Below are positions 51,811-60,504 of a stretch of 64,000 nt of DNA, piece by piece. Origin of the DNA: PALSA-911 sp963743035 (GTDB lineage Bacteria > Pseudomonadota > Alphaproteobacteria > Acetobacterales > Acetobacteraceae). The stretch spans positions 186,001 through 250,000 of the forward strand of contig CAVUOB010000001.1 in assembly GCA_963743035.1 (NCBI GenBank), in the 5' to 3' direction. The position numbers were made by a program, and so were the translations under genes. The notes under the pieces were generated by a model, which saw nothing but the letters and a program-made list of their open reading frames with translations, was not told the DNA's origin and did not search any database. Every line of letters begins with the position of its first letter. Within the stretch, counting starts at the first letter, position 1.

Positions 51811-53838
51811 ATGGACCGCAAGGAGCACCCGTTCCTGGCCTCGCTGCGCACCGGGCATGGCGGCAAGGAGGTCTCCGCCATCGATGCCGTGCGCCTGATC
51901 CGCGACGGCGACACGGTGGCGACCGGCGGCTTCGTCGGCATCGGCTTCGCCGAGGGCATCGCGGTGGCGCTGGAGGAACTCTTCCTGGCGCGTGACGCGG
52001 CGAGTGAAACCGCAGGCGCAGGCGCAAGCCGGAGCCGCCCCGGCAACCTCACGCTGGTCTATGCCGCCGGCCAGGGCGACGGCAGGCATCGCGGCCTGAA
52101 CCATCTCGGGCATCGCGGCCTGGTGCGCCGCGTCATCGGCGGCCATTGGGGCCTGGTGCCGAAGCTGCAGGAACTCGCCATCGCCAATGAGATCGAGGCC
52201 TACAACCTGCCGCAGGGCGTGATCACCCATCTGTTCCGCGACATCGCCGCGCACCGGCCCGGCCACCTCACCACGGTCGGGCTCGGCACCTTCGTCGATC
52301 CGCGCTTCGGCGGCGGCAAGATGAACGCCCGCACCACCGAGGACATCGTCGAGCTCGTGCAGATCGGCGGCAGCGAGGCGCTGTTCTACAAGGCCTTCCC
52401 GATCGATGTCGGCATCATCCGCGGCACCACCGCCGACCCGCAGGGCAACATCACCATGGAGCGCGAGGCGCTGACCCTGGAGGTGCTCGCCATCGCCATG
52501 GCCGCGCGCAACTCGGGCGGCATCGTCATCGCCCAGGTGGAACGCATCGCCGAATCGCATTCGCTCAATCCGCGCCAGGTGAAGGTGCCGGGCATCCTGG
52601 TCGATTGCGTCGTCGTTGCCGAAAAGCCCGAGCATCACTGGCAGACTTTCTCCACCCCGTACAATCCGGCCTTCGCCGGCGAGATCCGCGCGCCGGCGGG
52701 ATCGATGGCGCCGATGGAGATGAACGAGCGCAAGATCATCGCGCGGCGCGCCGCTCTGGAACTGGTGCCCAACGCCGTGGTCAATCTCGGCATCGGCGTG
52801 CCGGAAGGCGTGGCCGCGGTCGCGCATGAGGAAAAGATCATCGACCTGATCACGCTGACCGCCGAGCCCGGCGTGATCGGCGGCGTCCCGCAGGGCGGGT
52901 TGAATTTCGGCGCCGCGATCAACACCGACGCGGTGCTCGACCAGCCCTACCAGTTCGATTTCTACGACGGCGGCGGGCTGGACATCGCCTTCCTCGGCAT
53001 GGCCGAGACGGATCGCCAGGGCAACGTCAATGTCTCGAAATTCGGCCCCAAGCTCGCCGGCGCCGGCGGCTTCATCAACATCAGCCAGAACGCCAAGAAG
53101 CTGGTGTTCACCGGCACCTTCGATACCGGCGGCCTGCGCATCGCGGTCGAGGACGGCCGGATGGCGATCCTGCAGGATGGCCGCAGCCGCAAATTCGTCA
53201 CCGATGTCGAGCACCGCACCTTCAGCGGCGAATACGCCGTCCGGCGCGGGCAGAGCGTGCTCTACGTCACCGAACGCTGCGTGTTCGTGCTGACGGCCGA
53301 TGGGCTCGAACTGACCGAGGTGGCGCCCGGCATCGATATCGAACGCAACATCCTCGCCCATATGGGCTTCCGCCCGATCCTCCGCGATCCCCGCGCGATG
53401 GACACGCGCATCTTCCGCCCGCAGCCGATGGGCCTGCGCGAGGCGCTGCTCGACGTGAAGCTGGAACGCCGGCTCAGCTACGACCCGGAGACCGAGACCT
53501 TCTTCGTCAACTTCGAGGGCTACAGCGTGCGCAGCCTGGAGCAGATCGAGCGGATCCGCGCGCTGTGCGCGGAGCGTCTGGCCCCGGTGGGCCACAAGGT
53601 GCGCGCCATCGTCAACTACGACAATTTCAGCATCCTGCCGGAACTGCTGGACGCCTATTCCGAAGCCGTCCGCTGGCTGTCGGAGAACCACTACACCAGC
53701 GCCACCCGCTACACGACCAGCGGCTTCCTGCGCGTGAAGCTCGGCGACGCGCTGGGCCGGCGCAAGCTCGCGCCGCGCATCTACGAGACTGCGGTGCAGG
53801 CGCGCGCGCATATGGATCTCGACAGCGGGCCAGGCTGA
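51811..53838 (+). CDS. Acyl-CoA:acetate/3-ketoacid CoA transferase (fused subunits)
   Basis: A 675-residue family I CoA transferase with both subunits in one chain, as in YdiF. The alpha-like half has DAVRLIRDGDTVATGGFVGIGFAEGI, GLGTFVDPRFGGGK and IDVGIIRGTTADPQGNI; the beta-like half has NLGIGVPEGVAAV, the catalytic Glu in TAEPGVIGGVP, and DIAFLGMAETDRQGNVNVSKFG. A C-terminal extension of about 140 residues follows. It would activate a short-chain acid taken up by the GntP-type permease. GGGGGG-rich ribosome site just before the ATG. Confidence 0.92.
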   Translation: MDRKEHPFLASLRTGHGGKEVSAIDAVRLIRDGDTVATGGFVGIGFAEGIAVALEELFLARDAASETAGAGASRSRPGNLTLVYAAGQGDGRHRGLNHLGHRGLVRRVIGGHWGLVPKLQELAIANEIEAYNLPQGVITHLFRDIAAHRPGHLTTVGLGTFVDPRFGGGKMNARTTEDIVELVQIGGSEALFYKAFPIDVGIIRGTTADPQGNITMEREALTLEVLAIAMAARNSGGIVIAQVERIAESHSLNPRQVKVPGILVDCVVVAEKPEHHWQTFSTPYNPAFAGEIRAPAGSMAPMEMNERKIIARRAALELVPNAVVNLGIGVPEGVAAVAHEEKIIDLITLTAEPGVIGGVPQGGLNFGAAINTDAVLDQPYQFDFYDGGGLDIAFLGMAETDRQGNVNVSKFGPKLAGAGGFINISQNAKKLVFTGTFDTGGLRIAVEDGRMAILQDGRSRKFVTDVEHRTFSGEYAVRRGQSVLYVTERCVFVLTADGLELTEVAPGIDIERNILAHMGFRPILRDPRAMDTRIFRPQPMGLREALLDVKLERRLSYDPETETFFVNFEGYSVRSLEQIERIRALCAERLAPVGHKVRAIVNYDNFSILPELLDAYSEAVRWLSENHYTSATRYTTSGFLRVKLGDALGRRKLAPRIYETAVQARAHMDLDSGPG

Positions 53839-53853
53839 CGACCCCACACCCGG

Positions 53854-53883
53854 CCCGAGACCTTTGCCCCCGAGACCCTTACC
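53854..53883. repeat. Two 15-bp tandem units after the CoA transferase stop
   Basis: CCCGAGACCTTTGCC and CCCGAGACCCTTACC, 13 of 15 alike, begin 16 bp after the stop codon. Similar in size and place to the other gene-end repeats. Confidence 0.65.
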
Positions 53884-53952
53884 AATGCGCAATATGGACC
53901 ACGCCGCATTGCATCTGTTAGCCTTCCACAGTTCCAATGGAGAGCGGATGCC

Positions 53953-54315
53953 ATGGCCAAATGTCGCCGCCTGCCGATCTTGCTTGCCATTGTCGTGGGC
54001 TGTTCGCCGGCCTGGGCCGCGATCGATTGCCCGGCACCTCCCGCCAATGTGGCGCACGATGTCGTCGTCGATACCGAAGCCGGCGCCCAGGGCCTGAAAT
54101 CGTTGGTCAGCGGCACGTTGAAGAACCACACAGAGACCACGGTGAAGAACCTGTTCGAGAAATATCCGCACGCGGATCGGATCACCATGGGCACGCTGAT
54201 GATGAGCGTCTATTGCCGCCAGCTCGACGGCAGCGCCAGCCTGTCCGACGGCGAGAAGCTCGATCGCCTGGACACGGTAAACCAGTCGATCATCAAGCTG
54301 ATGACGGCACCCTGA
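53953..54315 (+). CDS. Secreted protein, short member of a tandem paralogue pair
   Basis: A 120-residue exported protein: signal peptide (LPILLAIVVGCSPAWA), then a helical domain starting IDCPAPPANV. Key positions are shared with the next gene without gaps: DCPxP, GLKxL, FxKY, A, S-x-x-C, L-x-D-x-EKLDRL. About one third of 83 positions are identical by my hand alignment. I do not recognise a named family. The stop overlaps the next start (TGATG), so both are made together. Two cysteines in the mature part could pair. Confidence 0.72.
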   Translation: MAKCRRLPILLAIVVGCSPAWAAIDCPAPPANVAHDVVVDTEAGAQGLKSLVSGTLKNHTETTVKNLFEKYPHADRITMGTLMMSVYCRQLDGSASLSDGEKLDRLDTVNQSIIKLMTAP

Positions 54316-55064
54316 TGCGCGCGTGCCGCGCTGTCTGCGCCGGCTTGCCGATGCTGCTCGGCCTGCTGCTGGGCGCCGGCGCCCGGGCCTATGACTGTCC
54401 GAAGCCGACGCAGCAGCTGACGCAGGATGTCAGCTCCGATATCCGCACCGAGGTCAGCGGGTTGAAGGGCCTGAGCGTGGCGACCTTCGAAACCAAGGCA
54501 ACGACCGTTACCAACGACGTCTTCGCCAAATACAAGGATGCCGGCAATGTCGCGCTGTCGCATTCGCTGATCAGCATCGCCTGCCAGATCATCCTGCCGA
54601 GCACGACGCTCACCGACGCGGAAAAGCTCGACCGGCTGTACCGGCTGGAGGAGCTGGTCACCCACACCAGCGGCCAGTCGGTAGCGATGGGGCGGAATGC
54701 CGCCACGTCCTGCCCGACCGACCCGGCAGCGGTGCTGCGGCCGGTCAACGCCCTGTTCGATGCCTGGCGCAAGCTGGATGTAGAAGAATATCTGGCGCAA
54801 TGGGCGCCCGACGCCATCGCCCGATCGCAATACTACGTCATGCGCTCGGCCGACCTGACCAGCCGGCGGCGAGCGGATTTTTCGGGATTCGCATCGGTGA
54901 CGGTCAGCCGGCTGGAGCCAAAAATCCTGTTCGCCGACGGCACCAAGGCGCGCATCAGCAACGTCTACACCATGCATTTCGTCCGCCGCGACGGTCGCGT
55001 GATCGACGAGACGAATGTCGGCGAGAGCTACGTCCTGGAATGCACCGCCGGCGGAACTGGCTGA
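54315..55064 (+). CDS. Secreted protein, long paralogue with an extra C-terminal domain
   Basis: A 249-residue exported protein: signal peptide (LPMLLGLLLGAGARA), the same helical domain as the previous gene at residues 26-110 (YDCPKPTQQL...DAEKLDRL), and a second domain from about residue 140 (AVLRPVNALFDAWRKLDVEEYLAQWAPDAI...FADGTKARISNVYTMHFVRRDG). The second part looks like an NTF2/SnoaL-type cone fold. Co-translation with the short paralogue suggests a hetero-complex in the periplasm. No function can be named. Confidence 0.72.
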   Translation: MRACRAVCAGLPMLLGLLLGAGARAYDCPKPTQQLTQDVSSDIRTEVSGLKGLSVATFETKATTVTNDVFAKYKDAGNVALSHSLISIACQIILPSTTLTDAEKLDRLYRLEELVTHTSGQSVAMGRNAATSCPTDPAAVLRPVNALFDAWRKLDVEEYLAQWAPDAIARSQYYVMRSADLTSRRRADFSGFASVTVSRLEPKILFADGTKARISNVYTMHFVRRDGRVIDETNVGESYVLECTAGGTG

Positions 55065-55158
55065 TCCGCGAGAACAACGACTATCTGTTCAGGGGTTAGA
55101 TCAATCTCGCTGGAGGTTGCTTCAACCGAGCGATGGAATTGCTCGCTGAAACAAAGGC

Positions 55159-55941
55159 CTAGTGTTCGTACAGCACCCGCAGGACCACGAACCAGGGATA
55201 GCGGTCGTCCACCACCATGCCGCCAGGAGTTACCAGCTTGCCGTCGTCGGTCACCGGCACGTGCTTCATCGACACCGCCGCGGACACGTTGCCGCCGATC
55301 ACGCTGAGCTCGCCGGGTCGAATGGCAACCACGATGTCGCAATGGCCGGGAAAGCGCGCCGGCAGATCGTCGAAGCCGATGCCGGCGGCTTGGTCGCGCC
55401 CGGTGCAGATCAGGTCGCCGAGCTGCGGGGCATATTGCTCCGGCCGTTCCGCGACGATGGCCCATTCGCTGTCCTGCCCGGCTGCCTCGCGCCAGGCGGC
55501 ATCGATATAGGTGGCGTGGGCGGGGGCGTACGGAAACCGGTCCCCGGCGCCGGCGACGCGCATGACATAGGAGATGAACGCCGCGGACCAGGCATAGTCG
55601 TCGGCCTGCTCGGCCGGGTACTCCTCGCCGCGGTCGTCGGTCTTGCCGGTCCAGAGGCTGGCGCGGGTGCCCGGGTCCTGGCCGATGCGCCAGTAATCCC
55701 CGACCCGCTGCCAGAGGCCATCCTGGCGCGATGGCATTTCGTCCTCGGTCAGCGGCGGGTGCGATCCCGGCGGATCGTCGTGCACCGGGGAGCCGAAGCG
55801 CTGCCATTCCTGCAGGGCCGTGGTAACAGCGGTCTGGCGGGAGAAGCCGGTGGCCGGGGCGCCGGGCGCCGGCGGCTGCGGCGTGGCGCAGGCCGCCAGC
55901 ACGGCCAGCAGCAGCAGTGGAAGCAGTCGGCGGATCGTCAC
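55159..55941 (-). CDS. DUF2272 domain lipoprotein
   Basis: A 260-residue lipoprotein: signal RRLLPLLLLAVLAAC with lipobox Cys near residue 17, a Pro/Ala linker, then a domain with YAWSAAFISYVMRVAGAGDRFPYAPAHATYIDAA and HCDIVVAIRPGELSVIGGN, as in DUF2272. This fold is NlpC/P60-like: Cys/His residues (GDLICTGRD, GHCDIVV) may form a hydrolase site. The start is GTG 55941, with CCGGAG about 10 bases before it and 16 bp after the mtnA stop. Probably acts on the cell envelope. Confidence 0.85.
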   Translation of the reverse strand: MTIRRLLPLLLLAVLAACATPQPPAPGAPATGFSRQTAVTTALQEWQRFGSPVHDDPPGSHPPLTEDEMPSRQDGLWQRVGDYWRIGQDPGTRASLWTGKTDDRGEEYPAEQADDYAWSAAFISYVMRVAGAGDRFPYAPAHATYIDAAWREAAGQDSEWAIVAERPEQYAPQLGDLICTGRDQAAGIGFDDLPARFPGHCDIVVAIRPGELSVIGGNVSAAVSMKHVPVTDDGKLVTPGGMVVDDRYPWFVVLRVLYEH

Positions 55942-55957
55942 GGCCCGCCGGCTCCGG

Positions 55958-57052
55958 TCAGATCCGTTCGGGGAACAGGCGGTGCAGGCCCGCGGCACTG
56001 GCCGCGCAGACGCCGCGCTCGGTGATCAGGCCGCTGACCAGCCGCGCGGGCGTGACGTCGAAGGCCGGGTTGGCGGCGGCGCTGCCGGCGGCGGCGACGC
56101 GCACCGTCACGATCTCCCCGGCGGCGGTCCGGCCGGTGATGTCCGTCACTTCCGCGGCGGCGCGCTCCTCGATCGGAATTTCCGCCACCCCGTCCGCCAC
56201 GCCCCAGTCGATGGTGGAGGACGGCAGCGCGACATAGAACGGCACCGAGTTGTCGTGCGCCGCCAGCGCCTTCAGATAGGTGCCGATCTTGTTGGCGGCA
56301 TCGCCGGTGCGGGTCACCCGGTCGGCGCCGACGATGACCAGATCCACCTCGCCATGCTGCATCAGATGCCCGCCGGCATTGTCGGCGATCACCGTATGCG
56401 CCACGCCATGGCTGCCGAGCTCCCAGGCGGTCAGCGCCGCACCCTGGTTGCGCGGGCGGGTTTCGTCCACCCAGACATGCAGGTCGATCCCGGCATCATG
56501 CGCGGCATAGATCGGCGCCAGCGCGGTGCCCCAGTCCACGGTCGCCAGCCAGCCGGCGTTGCAATGGGTCAGCACGTTCACGCGCCGCTCCGGTTTCGCC
56601 GCGGCGGCCTGCCGGATCAGCGCCTGGCCGTGCTGGCCGATCGCGGCGCATTGCGCCACGTCTTCCTCGCAAATCGCTTCCGCCTCGGCATAGGCCACGC
56701 GCACGCGCTCCGCGGCCGGGGTGTTGCGCAGCCGGGTCAGCATCCGCTCCAGCGCCCAGCGCAGATTGACCGCGGTCGGCCGCGTCGCGTTCAGCATCGC
56801 CGCGTCGCGCTCCATCGCCTCCGTGGAGGCATCGGCGCGCAGCGCCAGGCACAGCCCATAGGCGGCGACCGCGCCGATCAGCGGCGCGCCGCGCACCTGC
56901 ATCGAGCGGATGGCGTGCGCCGTCTCGTCCACATTGGTCAGGCGAAGGATGTCGAGCGACCAGGGCAGCTTGGTCTGGTCGAAGATATGGACCGACCAGC
57001 GGTCCTCTGTGTCCACCCACACGCTGCGATAGGGGGTGCCGTTCACTTTCAT
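55958..57052 (-). CDS. mtnA: S-methyl-5-thioribose-1-phosphate isomerase
   Basis: A 364-residue isomerase of the methionine salvage pathway, converting methylthioribose-1-P to methylthioribulose-1-P. QVRGAPLIGAVAAYG, the catalytic Cys in LTHCNAGWLAT, DETRPRNQGA and the Asp in VGADRVTRTGDAANKIGTY are all present. Other salvage genes (mtnB, C, D, K, P) are not in this window, so the pathway is split. It lies between UPF0262 (45 bp upstream) and the DUF2272 lipoprotein (16 bp downstream) on one strand. Confidence 0.95.
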   Translation of the reverse strand: MKVNGTPYRSVWVDTEDRWSVHIFDQTKLPWSLDILRLTNVDETAHAIRSMQVRGAPLIGAVAAYGLCLALRADASTEAMERDAAMLNATRPTAVNLRWALERMLTRLRNTPAAERVRVAYAEAEAICEEDVAQCAAIGQHGQALIRQAAAAKPERRVNVLTHCNAGWLATVDWGTALAPIYAAHDAGIDLHVWVDETRPRNQGAALTAWELGSHGVAHTVIADNAGGHLMQHGEVDLVIVGADRVTRTGDAANKIGTYLKALAAHDNSVPFYVALPSSTIDWGVADGVAEIPIEERAAAEVTDITGRTAAGEIVTVRVAAAGSAAANPAFDVTPARLVSGLITERGVCAASAAGLHRLFPERI

Positions 57053-57097
57053 GCCGTCTGTCCTTGGCGTTCGCGTCCGCCATCGCCGGGCGGAAAT

Positions 57098-57661
57098 CTA
57101 GATCCGCTGATGCAGCACGCAGACCAGGGTGAACAGGCGCCGCGCGGTTTCGAAATCGATGGCGATCTTGCCCTCGAGCCGCTGCTTCATCAACGCCGCG
57201 CCCTCGTTGTGCAGGCCGCGCCTGCCCATGTCGATGGCCTGGATGCGTGCCTCCCGGCCTTCCTCGACCGCCTTGATATGGCTGTCGACCAGCATCTGGT
57301 AGTCCTTGATCAGGCCGCGGAACGGGCTGAGCGACAGCAGATGCAGCACCAGGGCGCTGTCGTCCTCGGCGCGGATATCGAAGGCCAGCCGCCCTTCCTG
57401 GACCGACAGATGCAGCACGAACGGCCCCGGCAGCCCCTTGCGGGGCAGGTCGGGGGCGGATTTCACCGGGGAGGGCACGAAATAATTCTGCACCGTCAGG
57501 TCCGCCACCGCCTGGGCGCGATCGGCCTCCAGGATTGGCGACAGCCGGGTCAGCGCCTCGCCGGTCAGCACCACCCGGGCCAGGCGCGAATGATCGGCGG
57601 CGGCCCGCTCGTCCTCCGCCGTCCGCGCCGCGCCTTCGGGGGGCGTGTCCAGGGCGGTCAT
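57098..57661 (-). CDS. UPF0262 family protein
   Basis: A 187-residue cytoplasmic protein. The hallmark stretch FRGLIKDYQMLVDSHIKAVEEGREARIQAIDMGRRGLHNEGA (residues about 115-155) defines UPF0262, which is confined mainly to alphaproteobacteria. Function unknown. The start overlaps the stop of a possible short ORF (ATGA). In other genomes this gene sits beside hisD and infA; here it is beside mtnA. Confidence 0.9.
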   Translation of the reverse strand: MTALDTPPEGAARTAEDERAAADHSRLARVVLTGEALTRLSPILEADRAQAVADLTVQNYFVPSPVKSAPDLPRKGLPGPFVLHLSVQEGRLAFDIRAEDDSALVLHLLSLSPFRGLIKDYQMLVDSHIKAVEEGREARIQAIDMGRRGLHNEGAALMKQRLEGKIAIDFETARRLFTLVCVLHQRI

Positions 57662-57765
57662 GCCTTGTCCGGCGCCAGCCTGGCCCCGGCGCCCGCAAAA
57701 TCGGCCGCAGCGCAGGCCGTGACGGGGGCGGGGAGGGGCAAGGGCTGCCAGCGGGTCAGAGCCAT
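57658..57765 (-). CDS. Possible 35-residue ORF upstream of UPF0262
   Basis: A short ORF (MALTRWQPLPLPAPV to start) with AGGA 8 bases before its ATG and a stop overlapping the UPF0262 start in ATGA. It is Ala/Pro-rich with no known motif. It may be a leader that couples translation, a gene remnant, or chance. Upstream in-frame codons to 57897 have no ribosome site. Confidence 0.3.
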   Translation of the reverse strand: MALTRWQPLPLPAPVTACAAADFAGAGARLAPDKA

Positions 57766-57954
57766 GACGATGGTCCTACGGAAGGTGCCGAACCTGAAAC
57801 GGAACGCATTGTGCAGCACAGCATAAGCGAATTGACCGCCATTCGCCATCGGCGATTGCATGATCCTGCCCTGCTCGCAGGTCGGGATTTGCCGCATCGG
57901 CGCGGGCGCGGGGGGCGTCGGTCCGCCCCCCCGGGCTTTTCTATCCCCGCGGCT

Positions 57955-58950
57955 TCATTCGGCCGCCTTGCGCGACCAGGTCGGCGGCTCGACGGCGCCG
58001 ACCTGGTCGGTGATGCGCCGGTACGCCTCGGGCCGGCGGTGCTTCTCGAAGGCGAAGATCGTGCGCCGGCCCAACTCGCACTGGTCCAGATTGCAATCCG
58101 CGGTGATCAGCTCGTCGTCCCAGGTGGTTGCCTGCGCGACGATCTCGCCTTGCGGATTGACGATGATGGAGTGGCCGAACAGCTCGCAGCCATCCTCCGT
58201 GCCGGCCTTGGCGGTCGCTACCGCGAAGGTGGCGTTCTGGTAGGCGCCGGCCTGGATCGACAGATGCGAGTGGAACACCCGCAGGTGATGCGCCTCGAAC
58301 CCGCCAGCCTCCTGGTTGATGCTGGGCGTGTTGTAGCCGAGCATCACCAGCTCCACCCCCTGCAGCCCAAGCACTCGCCACGCTTCCGGCCAGCGGCGGT
58401 CGTTGCAGATCATCATGCCCATGTTGATCCCCGCAAGGCCGCCCATCGGCGCGCGGATCACCGGGAAGCCGAGATTGCCGACCTCGAAATAGCGCTTTTC
58501 CAGATGCTGCACGTTGCGGCGCGGATCGTATTCGGCATGGCCGGGCAGATGCACCTTGCGATATTTGAGCAGGATGTCGCCCTCGGGCCCCACCAGGATG
58601 GAGGTGTTGAAGCGGCGCTTGCGGACCACGCCCGTTTCGTCCGCTTCCTCGGCGATCTCGCCGTAGCCGAGATGGAAGCCGATGCGGTAGCGCCGGGCCG
58701 CGGCGAACAGCGGGGCGGTTTCGTTCGAGGGCATCGTGGTTTCGAACCAGCGATCGGCCTCGGCGATATCCTCGTGGTAGTGGCGCGGAAAGAACGTGGT
58801 CAGCGCCAGCTCGGGGAACACCACCAGCTCGACGCCGCGCTTATGCGCGCGCTCCATCAGCCGTACCATGCGCTCGACGGCGACGGATCGCGGCTCGGCC
58901 TGCTGGATCGGGCCGAGCTGGGCGGCGGCGACGGTGAGGATGCGGGACAT
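57955..58950 (-). CDS. N-carbamoyl-D-amino-acid hydrolase
   Basis: A 331-residue carbon-nitrogen hydrolase that converts N-carbamoyl-D-amino acids to D-amino acids, CO2 and ammonia. The triad is visible: Glu 47 in FPELALTTFFPR, Lys in KYRKVHLPG (near 132) and Cys 182 in MMICNDRRWPE. Overall sequence, with WFETTMPSN and GHSIIVNPQGEIVAQ, fits the D-carbamoylase group. No hydantoinase gene lies nearby. GGAGA before the ATG supports 58950. The MFS gene upstream (47 bp) is probably in the same operon. Confidence 0.9.
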   Translation of the reverse strand: MSRILTVAAAQLGPIQQAEPRSVAVERMVRLMERAHKRGVELVVFPELALTTFFPRHYHEDIAEADRWFETTMPSNETAPLFAAARRYRIGFHLGYGEIAEEADETGVVRKRRFNTSILVGPEGDILLKYRKVHLPGHAEYDPRRNVQHLEKRYFEVGNLGFPVIRAPMGGLAGINMGMMICNDRRWPEAWRVLGLQGVELVMLGYNTPSINQEAGGFEAHHLRVFHSHLSIQAGAYQNATFAVATAKAGTEDGCELFGHSIIVNPQGEIVAQATTWDDELITADCNLDQCELGRRTIFAFEKHRRPEAYRRITDQVGAVEPPTWSRKAAE

Positions 58951-58997
58951 GGTAGTTCTCCTGTGGTGGAAATCCGCGCAGCGAGGGCCGGCGCGGG

Positions 58998-60251
58998 TCA
59001 GCCGAACCCGCGCCGGATCGAACGGCGCAGGAAGTCGATGGCAACCAGCGTGGTGACCGCGGCGGCCGCCCCGAAGCCGAGGGCGAAGCTGCCGCTGACC
59101 TGCACCAGGGCGGCGATCGCGGTGGGGATGAACACCATCCCCAGGCAGGTAAGGCAGACGATCCCGCCGGTCGCCTCCGCGGTGCGGCCGGGCGGCGCCA
59201 GCCGCGCGACCTCGGCGAACACCACGCCGTTCCAGCCCAGCACCAGGCAGCCGAACACCGCGCTGACCGCATGGATGGTGCCGAGCGGCCAGGCGGGCGT
59301 GAACTGCGCCACCAGTAAGGCGCACAGCGCCACGCCGCCGGCGATCCCGGCCATCACCAGCACCGGGCGGCCGGTCCGGTCGGCGACCGTGCCCCACAGG
59401 ATGCGCCCGACGATGCCGGCGATCTGCGCGGTGGCCAACGCGAAGCCGGCGACCGTCAGCGGCAGGCCGATGCCCTCGTGCAGATAGGTCACGTAGATCG
59501 CCAGCAACCCCATCTGCACGCCCGACATGATGCCCGAGGCGATGCCCATCGCCCGCAGATCCGCGCTGCGCCAGACCAGCAGGAACGGGTTCAGCGCGGT
59601 GTGCCAGCCGATGCGCCGGCTGCGATCGAGCTCGATGTCGACCTCCGCCCGCCAGGGCTGCAGCGCGGCGGCGGTGAGCAGACACAGCGCCATCATCACC
59701 CCGATCGCGCCGCGCCAGCCGAACGCCAGCGCCAGCGCCGGCAGCACGGCGCCGGCCAGGCCGCCGCCGATCGGCACGCCGGCCTGCTTGATGGAGAACA
59801 CCAGATTGACCCAACGCGGCGGCGTGGCCTTCAGCAGCACATGCGAACTCGCCGCCGTCGGCGGCGCGTTGCCGAGCCCGCAGATCAGGCCGCAGACCGC
59901 CAGCCCGATCAGCGTGGAACTGAGCGAAAAGGCGAACCCCACCGCCAGCAGCACCAGGCAGGCCTGGCACACGCGCATCGCCCCGAACCTCGGCACCAAC
60001 CCGCCGCCGAGCAGTGCCGAGAACACGCAGACGGAATAGACGATGGAGGTGTAGATGCCGATACTGGTCGCGGGAATGCCGATGTCGCGCGCGATCTCCG
60101 GCGCCAGCACCGGCATCGTGTACATGCCCATGGTGATGAAGCTCTGCACCACCATCATCGCGGAGAGCTGGACGACGAAATCGCGCCGTCGCGCGCTCTC
60201 GGGATAGACCTCCGTGACCTCTGCCTGGCTCTGCCCGTCATCCGGTCCCAT
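58998..60251 (-). CDS. MFS transporter
   Basis: A 417-residue major facilitator with 12 hydrophobic segments, starting MGPDDGQSQAEV with a short cytoplasmic N-terminus. GGLVPRFGAMRVCQA (loop 2-3) and VADRTGRPVLVMAGI (loop 8-9) are family motifs. Its place directly before the carbamoylase gene suggests uptake of an N-carbamoyl amino acid, hydantoin or related compound; this is inference from gene order. It is divergent from prpD, with a 253-bp shared upstream region. Confidence 0.88.
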   Translation of the reverse strand: MGPDDGQSQAEVTEVYPESARRRDFVVQLSAMMVVQSFITMGMYTMPVLAPEIARDIGIPATSIGIYTSIVYSVCVFSALLGGGLVPRFGAMRVCQACLVLLAVGFAFSLSSTLIGLAVCGLICGLGNAPPTAASSHVLLKATPPRWVNLVFSIKQAGVPIGGGLAGAVLPALALAFGWRGAIGVMMALCLLTAAALQPWRAEVDIELDRSRRIGWHTALNPFLLVWRSADLRAMGIASGIMSGVQMGLLAIYVTYLHEGIGLPLTVAGFALATAQIAGIVGRILWGTVADRTGRPVLVMAGIAGGVALCALLVAQFTPAWPLGTIHAVSAVFGCLVLGWNGVVFAEVARLAPPGRTAEATGGIVCLTCLGMVFIPTAIAALVQVSGSFALGFGAAAAVTTLVAIDFLRRSIRRGFG

Positions 60252-60353
60252 GCGGTCAGGATCCCTGGCCGGGGGACGGGAAGGCGGACATCGCGGGCAT
60301 GACGTAGATCATTCTTCTGCTTTGTTGGTTGGTTTATCGGCAAGAACCGGGCC

Positions 60354-60375
60354 CCGATGCTTGCCGTTGCATCGG
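60354..60375. promoter_or_regulatory. Inverted repeat in the MFS-prpD divergent region
   Basis: CCGATGC (60354-60360) and GCATCGG (60369-60375) are perfect 7-bp arms with an 8-bp spacer. It lies between the divergently read MFS and prpD genes, so a regulator bound here could control either. No regulator gene is adjacent. The evidence is symmetry and location only. Confidence 0.45.
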
Positions 60376-60504
60376 TGCGACCTTAGGAAGGGCCCGTTCG
60401 AAGGCTAGACCGTGGGTGAAAGCGGGCCAACCCTGTTTCTCCCGCGTCTGTCCGGTTCAGCGGCTGGTTCCAGGATTCCCTGTCAGCGTCCATCGGAGAA
60501 AACA

